The notes: generated by a model not told the origin, from the letters alone. 64,000 nucleotides of DNA from Nymphalis io (GCF_905147045.1 NC_065903.1:12772001-12836000); one strand, 5' to 3'. Positions 24,301 to 36,603 are shown, numbered from the stretch's first letter. Numbers and translations are program-made.

Positions 24301-27300
24301 GTAAATGATTGCGTCAGTTGTATGTAATTCATTTGGAACTAATGAAAGTTACGTTTTTAAATTAATTGTTGTGTTATTGTTATACAATAAAGTAAAATAT
24401 ATATTAATTGTAATCAGATGTTTTTTTGTATAACATTATAAGGTTTGGTACGAAAATAATTTCAAACATTAATATTTAAAAAAAAACTATCTCTAATTAC
24501 GCCACGCAGTCTAATGAATAGTTTGTTTTATAATTGTTTATCGCATCGCCCGCGCGTTCGCTCGCCTCATAATCAAGTATCCAGTAAAACGAAATAAAAA
24601 AGCCAAAATATGTAAATGATCTGTGATAAAGCTAGAAGAAATAACAGATATTCACAACACACACAATATTTCGTATTCATGACATTAGTGCGATAATTAT
24701 TATTCTATTAATTAAATAATAATGGATATACTGAATTATTGTAACGCTTCCTTATAAACTACTTAGGTGTTGTATTTCTATGTGCTATAGGTGCAGTAAG
24801 TAATAGTAAAAAAGTTACAACCCTTCTAATCTAATTGAACTATAAATAAGATTCAAAATTATTTATATTTATGCAAGCTAACTATTAATGAAAACTCAAA
24901 ACTAAACGATAAAAATAATGTTATTTATTTAGATAAGAATTTAAGCTCTGTATTATACAAATACATAGCAAAAATATTATTAATTTTTTTTTAATTTTAA
25001 ATTTTAAATTTGTATACAGTTCGTTCAGATATAAAAATCTTGTACACTAAGTTTTTGTATGTAATCGTTTTGGCGTCGTTCGTTCGCGTGAAAAGCGCTC
25101 GAACTGTTCTTTCCGGGTCCCTGTGATTCAGCCAAATCAAATATTAGGATATAATAAACAATAGACTTTATGTACCGTTTCAATAAAAAAAATGTACACG
25201 TCAATTAGCTATCCTTAATCAAAACGATTCGTTTTTTTTTTAATCTAGTTACTGGGCTTAAATTTAGTATTTACCTTTCTGTTCTATTTAACCTGTCAAA
25301 AAAATGTCACAGGGAACTGGTTCGCGAGTGACTCCCCGGAGCGCGACATTGTGTCCCGTCGGGGCGCGCGCGGGGTCGCCGCTACAGCTGATTACACGCG
25401 CCATTGTACACGTCACCGAAACACACAATGACCGCTCCAACTTTAAATTACCTGCTGTAAATCTTATGACGCTGAAAATAAGGGTTTCCTTTCTTTTATT
25501 CATTTGTTACAACTATATTTTGAGTGCAAAATGTCGTATGTTTAATTTGTGTAGTTTACAAGAGAATATTAAACAATTTAGTTCTTATATAAATCTAATT
25601 AAAATATGATTTATCCACGTACGCACCAACGAGCATCTTTGAATTGGCACTTTACAAAATTATATTAATTTCTAAGCTACCTCCGCGGTGTAGACTGTTG
25701 GTGCTCTACTAATTTCCACCAAAGTAAATAATTATTTATTCATCCTGCATGAAACTCGGCCAATAATGTGTCTGCGCCTTTTTATGATCTATATAATATG
25801 TTATCGACTAACACGCCTTATTCCTAATTGTTCTTTTAACATGATATTAAATAAATGTATTCAGTAATTATTTAATCCAATATAACGATCATATTTTACT
25901 CTATGATATGTTTTTTCCATGGGAACGAATGTATGTGTATAAATTATAATGTCACTGAGAGAATTTTTTTTAAATCGCAACTTAATTTTAAATTTAACGT
26001 TATTACTCTAACTATTATTGAGATTTTTTCAAATATAAATTCATTTATTCAACGTTGAAGCATTACACCAACTTATTGATACCTAATCAAAGTAAAAACT
26101 ACCTACAAGAATAGAATGTTATATTTTATCTTTTTCTATTTTATTTTGGGACGTCACATACGTTACGCAATAAGCAATGAAAATTAAATATAAAAGGTAT
26201 TTATCAACGTTGTATATTTTATACGAAGCTAATTAAACAACCCTTACTTACAAAATTATTCGCTGTTCATGGAAAGTCTGTATCATTCAACGACAATGTT
26301 ATAAATACTAATACATCTACAAATTTATAATATACAAGAAAACAAGTATTAGATTTTTATTGTTTTAAAATCAAACACGTGCCCAGATTCTACAAAAAAA
26401 AGTGAATTGTTTAACATGGACTTTGGACTGTTAACGTTGAAAATTCCAAAAATACGTCAAATTTTGTAATTATATATGAAATCTGTTTAAACTTAGGGAA
26501 GTAAGTATATTTTTATTGCGAGGTAGTAATGGGTTCGCCTAAGCGTTGGTCGGCATATTACTTATAAATATTAAGTAATGTTGTCAAGGCAAAGAAGCCC
26601 TGTTCTAACCGATGGGTAAATAAAGGTAAATAACTATTTATATAAGTAAATTCGTAACAGTTATAGTATATTGTATTGTAGTTATTGATTAAAAATATTA
26701 ATAATAAAAAAATGTTTTAAAATTCTGTTTTTAAAGTCTATGGTCGGTTAAATTTTCATTGAATGTTATAAAAACGTTACGATTTGAAATATTATAAATA
26801 AAAGATTTTAAGGAATTTTTTCGGGTTCAAATTGTATTTTTTTGCAAAATAAAAAAGCGATAAATATAAAATAGTCAAACTAACCTCAGCCGAGATACAG
26901 TCTGTCACGATCACGACTGAAGTATTCAGCCCGAATTTGTATATTCGGTAAATTATTTTCTGCAGTTTTTAAAATATTTCAAACAAACCGATTGACGAAT
27001 ATCGTGCAGTTTTTAAATTATGAAAATCTTCAGGTACATTAATTTCATTTTCAAGTTTTTTATTACAATGGTAATGAATTCGTATATGGTATCGCAACAC
27101 AACTGATTCGGTTAAGACTTTTTTATAATAATTAATTTGACGTCGTTTCCCAAAGAAAATCCTACTTAAATAAAGAAGATTCAGAAACCGAAACATTTAG
27201 TAATCTAAATATTACCAAGGTATTGATTAAGTATTACATTTAGTGTAATCATAGATTATCACCCGCAACAAAATGCCCCAAATTTCAACTCAATCTGAGC

Positions 27301-27640
27301 AGTTCCTAGTTTAAAATTCAGTTTCAATATTTATACTATGTACAGGTGAAGTAAATAGAAGTAGAGCGGAAATAAATGATGGAAAACTCCATGGTGTTTG
27401 CCTAGACTCGAATTCGTCCAAGTGTGTAATTCTTTATGAGCTGTTAAGTCTTTTTTCCGTTTGAATAATGAAAGCTTGCAAATTATTTTTCAGGGTAAAC
27501 AAATTAAGTAGGTATAATTACGAATCCTTTAAATGAGCCGTGTTCATAATCTCGAGAGCGTTTAAGGTACCTATGTTTAATGCCGCGCCGCTCTCAGCAA
27601 GCCATTGCGAGGTAATTATGTCGAAACAAATTAATTACAT
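24301..27640. other. Gene-poor AT-rich DNA with a CpG island-like patch
   Basis: At 25305-25420 the DNA turns strongly GC- and CpG-rich (CCCGTCGGGGCGCGCGCGGG), open on both strands, which is usual in such patches and not evidence of coding. The rest is AT-rich without features I can name. Confidence 0.3.
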
Positions 27641-27853
27641 TTGCTAGATCAGAGGAGCAATGAGCCATGCGCAGGTCTGAGCTCTTGGAACAGAGGACAC
27701 GCTTGGAGTTTCTGTCCCAACGACCTTGACGTTTTAAACTCTTTACAAGTGCTTGTTGCTCGCGAACATTGGTCTAGACTGAAGGCAGTTAATGAGAAAT
27801 GTTTGTCGTCACAAGTTGTTTCTGCCGCAGATGCCCTCAATCTCGCTCTATGA
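27641..27853 (+). other. Unassigned open frame (70 codons)
   Basis: A 70-codon frame with non-repetitive, protein-like composition (LVAREHWSRLKAVNEKCL then VVSAADALNLAL) lies just before the decayed SINE E. I do not recognise it and see no splice sites that would tie it to a larger gene. The opposite strand is open over almost the same stretch, which weakens the coding case. Confidence 0.15.
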
Positions 27854-27871
27854 AATACATATATAATAAAC

Positions 27872-28100
27872 GTGACTGCTCCGTCGGTCTAATGACTCAC
27901 TTATAATTTTGCAGATTCTTAGGTTCGAATTCCAGATGGGAACAAAAAAAAGTTATACAGGTTGCGATCAAGAAAATCTCAGTCCAGTCTTAAATCCATT
28001 ACTGCTACTTAACTGTCTCTGATCGTATCGGATTTCTGACTTATGGAATTTTGAGGATGAGAGTTTATATCCTGTGTTTAGAAAAATTAGAATCTTAGGT
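27872..28100 (+). mobile_element. SINE E, decayed
   Basis: The tRNA-like head CTGCTCCGTCGGTCTAATGA plus AGGTTCGAATTCCAGATGGG match a widespread lepidopteran SINE whose intact head reads close to CTGCTCCGTTGGTCTAGTGG. Downstream, TCTGATCGTATCGGATTTCT keeps part of its body. The tail is not recognised. Confidence 0.5.
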
Positions 28101-28642
28101 CATAGGAACTAGGAGAAATGTGATGAGATGTTGCGCTTCCTTTTATGTTTGACGCGACTTTTTAAAACTTAGAAAGTGACGAGTTTATTTTATGTACTTT
28201 AGGGACTAAATATTAACAAAGAAAGTAATTCGAGTAGTTTTATGATATACTTCTAGCAACCATTATGTTAAAATATATTAGAATTTAAAAGTTCACAAGC
28301 TTATTAACATTTAAAATTACATTATATTTAATAAGCAACAAAATATAATTTCAAATTTATTATTAACCCATGATACCCGAGCGCCACGCCCCTGCTAATG
28401 CAAAATAATTATTTGCAGGTTAATGTTTCAAAGGAAAATTTGTAAAGTGGTTCTCAGGTAGCATACAGATAATGCGGGGCCTTCGCCTCATAGACAATTA
28501 ATGACGAGACTTCTCACTTACACGTATTGTTACTTTATCAGTTGCTTTAATAATTTATTTTTATCGGGGCGAGACCGGGAGTTCCTATCAGTTATTCAAC
28601 AACTCATGCTTGGTATAGTTTTGTTCAAATAGTAGCGTAAAT

Positions 28643-28968
28643 GAGTTGAGATAGCCCAGTGGTAAAAACGCGTGAATCTTAACCGATGATTGTGGGTTCA
28701 AACCCAGGCGGACCACTGAATTGTCATGTGCTTAATTTGTGTTTATAATTCATCTCGTGCTTGACGTTGAAGGAAAAATATCGTGAGGAAACCTGCATAT
28801 GTCAAATTTCACTGAAATTCTACCACATGTGTATTCTACTAACCCGTATTGGAGCAGCGTGGTGATAAGCTCCAAACCTTCTCCACAAAAAAGGAGAGGA
28901 GGCCTGTCCTGGGAGGAATGTCCCACTACTGGGCTAGCAGTGGGACATTCACAGTCTGTTACTGCTGC
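28643..28968 (+). mobile_element. SINE A (Metulj-like), nearly complete
   Basis: It runs from GAGTTGAGATAGCCCAGTGG through GGGTTCAAACCCAGGCGGAC, CTCGTGCTTGACGTTGAAGG and TGGAGCAGCGTGGTGATAAG to a partly duplicated end, where GTCCCACTACTGGG and GCAGTGGGACATTCACAGTC face each other. Confidence 0.8.
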
Positions 28969-30892
28969 TGCATCCTATGATTAGTGGAGACATAATGCCG
29001 GGAGGAATGGCTTATTGTTATTACAGTGCTGTGTCTCCGGGTAAAGAGGACCACTTACCATCATGCTGCTCATTACGTATGCCATCATAAAATAGTTTGT
29101 AAGATAGAGTAAGTAAGTAAAAGCAGAGTTGTCCCCTTTCCAATCTGCCTATTCTGTTCTGAAAAAGATCAACCATTATCGAAGCATATTTGCGGCTAAC
29201 TTTGAGAATATAGGTCGCGCGTATGCCGTATAGTGGTTACCTCAATAGTAACTGCCGCTTTCGACCCCTCCGTAATTCAATACTGATTGAAAATACGCAA
29301 CAAATGTGTATATCAAATGACATCGAGGCCACATGTTCGTGAATCACAAAATGTTATTTTTTTTATTATTTGGAACATTAACAACAAAAACAATTTTTGT
29401 TTTGTTAATTTATAAATATTAAAATTATAAATAAGCGAAGTAGCAAATTGATTTTATTGGCTATTCAAATTAAAAAAATATTTCATAAATATATACTTTG
29501 CCCTAAGAAATAATCATTTAAGTTATAAAGACCAATAAAACAAAACTTTTGAAATAAATTTGAAACTTTTATAAATATTGTAATCATTCTCACAGACAGC
29601 TAGAATTGTATTACTAAAATCACTTTTCGTATATACGACCTTCATACATAATGTAGGATGACGATTCGTTGCGCTCCGCTGTTAGTAGAGGTCTTGTGAG
29701 ACTCAAATCTAAGAGCAGATGTTTATTTTACCAACTATTATGTGCTGTAGAATTGCTTCGAAGACCCGTTTACGAATAGTATTTCGTTTTACATTACACT
29801 TTACACTAATATATAATCCACCACCCGTCCAGTTATCTGTGTATCTCATTTATACGATCTTGATTACTATTATAACGTATATATTTTTTAACATAACTTA
29901 CTTAAGAATTTGACTATGGTGACTATTCTCGTGCGAAACTAGCTATCTGTGCGATTCATTTGATAGTACATAATTGTGCATAATGCCCACACAAGTGCAC
30001 TCTCCATTCCAGTACTTTTATACGATGGATCAGGACATCTGACACAACGGGAAAGAGTTCAGGTGCAGTACCAACGGCTTTACGTGGCTGCCTAACGCAC
30101 ATGATTGTAAGCACTGCCAACTGTAACCAAATAGTGAGTTTCTCGACAAAATAATAAACAGTTTTGTTGATCTTTTCGCGGTTTAAAACCTTATACGTTA
30201 GCTAATAGATGAACGAGTTAGTTCAAACCCGTTAGCAACTTCTCTTAGTTTTTGTAGACATCATTTAAAGACTGATTATTTTGATATATTATACATTATG
30301 AACAAATATATTTATGTAAATCTAAATCCGTAGTGTACATATATACAGCTATATTTCGTCTGTCTTAAGAGTTGAGTTTGCAAACAACTACTTTATAATA
30401 CTTTAACTTATAACTTAACCTTCGAAAACGCCTCTCGCCTAAACATTTGAAACTCACTGAAAATTCATTAACATATAACACAAACTATATAACCTAATTA
30501 ATTTTACCGCTTTTCAAAGTTTTCCGAAACAGCGCAACTTCATGTTCCATAAACAAGTTTGAAACATAAAAACATCTTTATAATTACAACTCATAAAATC
30601 TACCTGTAATATTTATACGCGACTGGAGGCTATTTCATTTCGATCCTTATTTTACAGGTAATAAAGCATAAATTCGGATATTAAGAAAATAATCTCAATT
30701 AAGCTTGCTGCTGAAAGGCAGCCTCGCCTCGCCTTCATTGTAGAAGCAAAACGAATACGGTGCTGACTGAAAGGAATTTCTAATAAATATTAGGATTCTA
30801 TTAGATTGTGATATTTAATAAATAATAAAATGTAAATAGTAATTATAAACACCAAAGCGTTTAAGCGTCTATGAAACTGACAAATTATCTGA

Positions 30893-31036
30893 CCCGAGAC
30901 GGTCATGTGGTTGGAACACGTAAATCATAACCGAAAGATTCTGGCTTCAAATACAGTATTAGCTTATTTATGTAATTGTTATCATTTGTATATATAATTC
31001 ATCTTGGGCTTTGTACTCCTACATGTGTTTCCATCC
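30893..31036 (+). mobile_element. Decayed SINE A head and middle
   Basis: ACCCGAGACGGTCATGTGGT, CGTAAATCATAACCGA and AATTCATCTTGGGC follow the family A order. The 3' part is lost. Confidence 0.45.
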
Positions 31037-31114
31037 ATAAGAAAAATTGTGAATTAATACTTGTAAATTAGTTTCCACTAAATCGTGGTATCTTAAAGTC
31101 ACTTTTCCATAATT

Positions 31115-31171
31115 AGTGTATATGACCATTTACCATCGGGTGGCCCAGTTGGTCTTCTATCTGTATTCCAA
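31115..31171 (+). mobile_element. Family C 3' scrap
   Basis: ATGACCATTTACCATCGGGT followed by GGCCCAGTTGGTC matches the last 50-60 bases of family C. Confidence 0.4.
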
Positions 31172-32095
31172 ATTACAGACAGTTTTATAAGAAATGTAAG
31201 TTTACTTATCTTTTACCTAACAGGGGGACAATAGGTCAAGCGACCCAAGCAACCCCATATCAGTCACTGTCGACGCACGTGCGCTTATACATTCCACACC
31301 CGCTGTTGTTTTTATTGATGTTGAATAAAAAGTTATATGTATGTTGTATTCTTAATAGTACATTTTATTCCTTGTAATATAACATAATAGGTAATATTTA
31401 GTTTAATGAAATTAAGAAGAGCTTAAATGTACAAATGAAGCGACAATACAACACGAAACATCAAAACACATATGAATATAATGTCACAGAATAGAGAAAG
31501 ATCATTTTGTAATATTTATAAAATGTGTCATTCATCAGTTTTGCAACTGAATTTATAAAATGTAGTGCTTTTTTGTAATTGTAATTTTAAATTTTTATTA
31601 TGAAAAACAAATTTTATTACCAAAATATTTTTTTATAATTATATAGACAAATTATATAATAAACTTATGTACACAACAAAACCTTTTACGTTTTATTTAA
31701 TTTAATTAAAGAAGCAGTTTGTATACGTTTTGGGATCTTTTATAATGTATATATATCCTGAAATAACTATAACTATACATATAATATTTAATTCATAAAC
31801 ATAAATTTACTTGTATAACATTAACTTGTATTGTTCAAACGAAATATTGAATTCTATAGAAAGTTCGTGGACGCGTCTGCTCTCGACGGCGACGCGCAAC
31901 GGTACATTTGATAAATTCTAAACTCAATAATATTTGGACGTAAACGATTTAATTTCACAACAAAGTAAATAGCAGACAGAAGCAAATTGGATTAAGTAAA
32001 GACATTTATTAATATTTAAATAATTTATTTATACAGAATGATACTCATTTTCAGAGAATATTCGAATTTCTATTATAACTGAAAATCCGCTACAC

Positions 32096-32185
32096 GTGTA
32101 TCAACCACCCCGTGTTGGAGTAGCGTGGTGGAATAATCTCCAAACCATCTCCTAAAAAGGAGGAAGTGCGGCAGTGGGGTGTTTT
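32096..32185 (+). mobile_element. SINE A 3' fragment
   Basis: CAACCACCCCGTGTTGGAGT, AGCGTGGTGGAATAATCTCC and a worn GCGGCAGTGGGG end match family A. Confidence 0.6.
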
Positions 32186-33315
32186 TAGCCAGAAGTTAAG
32201 TAATACTACTCATATTTGTTAAGCAATGGCTACTCGTCCCGATTTCGTACGGGCTAAATAATGAATGGATTAATCAAGGTTTAATTTGGATATAAACATT
32301 ATTTTGCCGATCGATTTATTAACCAATACACACAGTTCGCTTAACGCGACCAAGCATTTTTCACTCGTTAAGTATCACATTCTATTTCTAAAATTACCGG
32401 TTCGTATTACAAAGTATTTGAGGACATTTTTATTTAGATAAAAAGTTTAAAACCAATTTGTTATTTAATTTATATACGGATTTGAAACGGGTGAAGTAAA
32501 GTTGTCATTATAGGTATATTATTATAAAATACAACATAAATTTGGGTATCTACTTAAAAGTTAGTTATCTATTAAATATAATATTGCTGCTGGCTGGCGA
32601 CTTTTCCGTAGATATGTTAATGACAAAGTTATTGTGTTTGTTATAGTTTTCTAAGCGTTCGTTTCAAAGATGCCTCATATTTAGTATATATTGAGTTTAT
32701 ATATTATATAATATGTAGGTATATACTTTAATTCGTAAACATCAGTATATATATATATATAGTAAGGAAGTAATGGAATGTATGTGTATTTTTTTTATTG
32801 ACCAACAAAATTGCTTATTTGTAACAAAATGAATACTTAACGCACGACGCGGTTGCCGCGGCGTCAATCAAAAAAGTACGAGATTCTCATAAAATTTGCA
32901 TGCAAAACCAACAGAACATCACGCAAAAAACCATATTTCAATTTCCATTTTTCTGTGTGAAACAGTTCTAACGTAATAAGGTCGGTAATTTGGATTACAG
33001 GGCCATAAAGAAACATAACGCGGCACTAAACACGATCCGCGACGAGTCGATATTAACTCTCGCTTCGTAAACGTTTGTGCTGTAAATAAACGTGACCACG
33101 ACGAGTAATGCGACGCCGGTATTGATTCAGTGTCTCACTTAATAATGAAAACGTTACGAGTAGCTTATGTTTATGCATCAACTGTAGCAGGTTGTGCTCG
33201 TTCCATATAACTGTAACCGCCTCAATGCTATTCTCAGCGACCGCTGGTGAAGTCTGCCTATTAGACATAGACGCGTAAGTGCTTGTGTAGTTGTAAATAC
33301 ACAGAACAAACCTGA

Positions 33316-33543
33316 TACAGATTTATTATCTATACGTATAATAAATCTGTAACTGACCGCTGTCTGTACGTGGAAGATATAGGAGTAAAACTATTACCTT
33401 TATCGACGAAATAGAACCCAAAACAATGATTGTTAGAATTTAGTCTGTTTGTCTGTGCGTTTGTGCATGCTAATCTTAGAAACGGCTTAACGAATTTTTA
33501 TGCGGTAATCACTTTAATGTATTGTGGCAAACTTCACTTAAAA
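33316..33543 (+). repeat. Dispersed repeat D, copy 1, with fold-back start
   Basis: This copy shares ATAATAAATCTGTAACTG, GAAGATATAGGAGTAAAACT, GTGCGTTTGTGCATGC and ATTGTGGCAAACTTCACTTA with 58315-58528. It begins with a 14-bp inverted repeat (33316-33329 against 33338-33351) built from the same AATAAATCTGTA block. I recognise no coding content or tRNA head. It could be a non-autonomous DNA element or a LINE/SINE tail. Confidence 0.7.
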
Positions 33544-33800
33544 TATATATGTCTATCTTTGAAGGTTGACTATAACCTTTTGTATGGTAATTATTTTTTT
33601 TCTAAAATAATGCATTATATGCATTAGTTTCAACAAGCGCCGACGAAACATTATCGAAGTTTTGGAACGATAGCCAAGCAATCTCGGAGACTCAAGAGTT
33701 AACGCTAAAAAAATGGCGTCTTATATGATGACGAGAAGTGTTTTGTTTATTGTATAACAATTTTTTAATAATATTATCTTTTAAAAGGCATACTTTAAAT

Positions 33801-34833
33801 ATGTTGTGGTGTGCTCATAATGAAGAAGTGTGGCTTAGGCGCCGAAAAAGAGACATTAATCGTCAGTGCATGGAGACAATACGCGAAATTCCGGCAACTT
33901 TATTTGTGCAGCAATTTCGGCTAGACAAATCACATTTCGAAGCTCTTTGTCACGAACTCCGACACAAGATTTTGTTAAAAGGAACAAAAAAGATTTCCCT
34001 AAAAGTTAAGGTAAGTTCTTAATAATATGATTGATTATTTATTTATTTATTAAGTACCATCAGCAGTCATTACACTTATACACATGTAATAATAAAAACA
34101 CATTCAGAGTTAACATAAAGTGTGCGGTTCTTCAAGAAAACCACAGCATGTTAATATATATACAATAAACAATTATTTTACACTACTAAAATACTAAAAA
34201 TTGCTGAATACATTTCAATAATATAGTATTAGCTATTTTTTTGTTACTTATCTATCATAAATTTCATTTCCTTTCAAATTGTTTGTGGTTTTGTAGGTTT
34301 GTGATAGTAATCTTTTAATTTTAAATATAAACGCATAGTTTGGTGGAGATACACATGATTCATATTTATGGTCTTCTAGTAGAGTTGAATCATAATTGCA
34401 TGAACTTAATCAAAATAATGAGCAAGTATGGCTATTAGGTAGGTATTTATAATAGTAAAAAGATCAAATCTAAGGAGTTTCTATTACTTGTGACTAACTA
34501 AATTTTAAACTATTTTTTCAGGTGACTGGATATCCGCAACGCCCTTGGCTTATGATACCTATCCTCAATGCAGTTCAAGGTTCTAGGGAAGACCGATACA
34601 CTCAAATGCATATGCGAGTCCGTAACTGTATTGAGCGTTTTGGATTACTCAAAGCACGGTGGAGATGTTTGCTTAGACACAGGGTTCTGCAGTATCATCC
34701 TCATGTAGCTAGCAACATTACAATGCCATGTTGTGTGTTACATAATATAGCTCTGCAAGCTAGCTTGCCACCACCACAACCACTTCCTGCTGCACATGAT
34801 AATGGGGATGATATAATCCCACAATCACAGTGA
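33801..34833 (+). pseudogene. HARBI1-like nuclease lacking its catalytic core, two exons
   Basis: The first block (33801-34010, 70 codons) has an arginine-rich start and FRLDKSHFEALCHELR, like the N-terminal helices of PIF/Harbinger transposases and HARBI1. The second block (34522-34833, 103 codons plus stop) has GYPQRPWLMIPIL, then NCIERFGLLKARW and CCVLHNIAL, the C-terminal signature of the DDE_Tnp_4 family. Between them, AAG|GTAAGT at 34011 and TTTTTTCAG| at 34520-34521 are good splice sites, both phase 0. The joined frame would be open for 173 aa, about half of HARBI1. Roughly 150 central residues are absent, including the first catalytic Asp and the Asp normally just before GYP; the Glu in NCIER remains. 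I see no missing exon inside the 510-bp intron. It could be a decayed transposon or a truncated domesticated gene. Confidence 0.7.
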
Positions 34834-34991
34834 GTGTGGGATCTTACATGATTATATTTTACATTGCATAATTATAAATTGAACTTTTTATGTACTCTAT
34901 TTTTAATTTATCTTATAATAATATTAATAATAAGATATTGATTGTATTTTGAACAAGTCCAGTTTTTTTAATGTAATGTATTAAGATATTA

Positions 34992-34997
34992 AATAAA
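34992..34997 (+). terminator. Possible polyadenylation signal after the HARBI1-like exons
   Basis: AATAAA lies about 160 bp beyond the stop codon of the HARBI1-like second exon, in AT-rich DNA where such hexamers are common by chance. Confidence 0.25.
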
Positions 34998-35218
34998 TAA
35001 TAAAACAGATTTATTATTACAACCAAATTTATTATTATTTTTATTAAAACACTAACAATTATAACTTGGTGGTGGTGTGCACGGTAGATAAGAACGAAGA
35101 TAAAAAAAAGACGAAGGTAAAATAGTGTATATTAAACGTATTGTACATTGCTTCTTATATTAGATAGGCGGACTGTTACATTATATATGAAGCTGACTGT
35201 ACATAAATATTGCTTTCA

Positions 35219-35527
35219 GTAACAGTACAACAGTAACAGCCTGTTAATGTCCCACTGCTGGGCTAAGGCCTCCTCTCCCTTTTGAGGAGAAGGTTTGGAG
35301 CTTATTCCACCACGCTGCTCCAATGCGGGTTGGTAGAATACACATGTGGTAGAATTTCAATGAAATTAGACACATGCAGGTTTCCTCACGATGTTTTCCT
35401 TCACCGTTAAGCACGAGATGAATTATAAACACAAATTAAGCACATGAAAATTCAGTGGTGCTTGCCCGGGTTTGAACCCACGATCATCGGTTAAGATTCA
35501 CGCGTTCTTACCACTAGGCCATCTCGG
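35219..35527 (-). mobile_element. SINE A (Metulj-like), full length
   Basis: The head is at 35527 (GCCGAGATGGCCTAGTGG in minus sense), with B box CGGGTTTGAACCCACG on the plus strand, and the tail runs AACAGGCTGTTACTGTTG. It is well preserved and lies between the 3' ends of the HARBI1-like and zeste-like genes. Confidence 0.88.
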
Positions 35528-35682
35528 CTTTATTGCTTTCAGTTCTTACATTTAGTCTAAATTAAAAATTAGGATATGTTTTAATACTACAACAAAAGGA
35601 TCAATTATACTGATTAAAAGAAATAAATTGTGCCCAAATTAATTTGCTTGGGCAACACATTGCATCTTTAAAAAAAAGTACC

Positions 35683-36360
35683 TTGTATAGAACAAGAAGA
35701 AATAAAATGGAACATAATTTCATCTGTGGCAGATATTTGGGATGGACAGACTGTACATTCAGATTCGTTGGTCAGGGGTGGTAGAGAATTTATCTCTGAT
35801 GGTGAAGCCTGAAAAATATGAAGAACATGAATGCACTTGTTTATAGAAGAAAATACACTAATAAGCAAAGACCATAGTCTTTGCATAATCAAAAACATAA
35901 GCAAAAAAATAAACTAGCATCAAAGCCTCTCTCTTTAATTCCAGCTTGACCAATAATAGTAGTCAAACCCATTATGCCCAACACCCTCTCTTCTAAAGCA
36001 GTGAGAGATTGTCTGCTGCTTGGACCAGTACCAGTACCAGAAGCCTCACCACATATTGCCAAAGCTTTTTTCTTAGTCTTAGTTTTCCAGTCTGCCCATA
36101 CCTGGACATTATTTGTTAATTTTTGTCATGAAAGTAAGCTGATTGATAATAATAAAATGAATGAATGATAATAATAGAAAATAAAAGAACCATAAAATAA
36201 TATTTTACAGTGGTCTTTGTTAGAATCTTACTTTTTTCCATTTGTCTCTTGGCTTTACTGCTCCTCCATCTATGGAGTTTAACAATTCTTCTAATTCCCA
36301 CCACGGTCGGTCAGCTTTCGGCCTTGAAGCCCTTGATGGGGCCTCGTTATATCGCCATAA
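35683..36360 (-). pseudogene. Zeste / Myb-SANT-like DNA-binding protein, multi-exon, partial
   Basis: Two adjoining exons encode most of a Myb/SANT-like domain of the zeste/NAIF1 type. Exon A (36360-36232) is 43 open codons bounded by TTGTTCTAG| and AAA|GTAAGA, with WWELEELLNSIDGGAVKPRD in it. Exon B starts at 36101 after GTCCAG| and reads VWADWKTKTKKKALAI, an SGTGTGP turn, then LEERVLGIMG. The 130-bp intron is phase 0, and the join KWKK|VWADWK matches this family's usual KxxWxDWK core. Exon B stays open to a TGA at 35889. A further candidate exon (35808-35683, acceptor TTTTTCAG|, donor AAG|GTACTT) reads ASPSEINSLPPL onward. The N-terminal helix is not securely found: FVEWNINLEQAQRF lies upstream near 36420 in the same frame, but stops separate it. 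Harbinger transposons carry such a protein beside the nuclease, and one lies 850 bp away, convergent. Confidence 0.62.
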
Positions 36361-36603
36361 CTAGAACAAGTTAAAACTATTTCAGAGAAACAAAGGGTCT
36401 ATTGATTAAGTAAAGAATCTCTGGGCTTGCTCGAGATTTATATTCCATTCTACAAAAGTTATCACATCATTTAAGGTATCTTTGATTCTTAATTAGGATA
36501 ATAACATAAAATTTCGAGTCACAGTAATGTTTAAATTTACATTCCGCACTGTGATATTGTTATGAACCAATTTCAAGAAGAACATATACCCACCCTATTT
36601 CAT

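Larger units (their letters stand above)
28969..33315. other. AT-rich DNA outside SINE fragments
   Basis: Apart from the fragments listed at 30.9, 31.1 and 32.1 kb, I see no gene or RNA. A short TATA run lies at 32743-32762. Confidence 0.35.

Noticed and set aside
35460..35527. tRNA-like sequence on the minus strand
   Set aside because: This is the head of SINE A. Pairing is incomplete and the SINE body is continuous with it.
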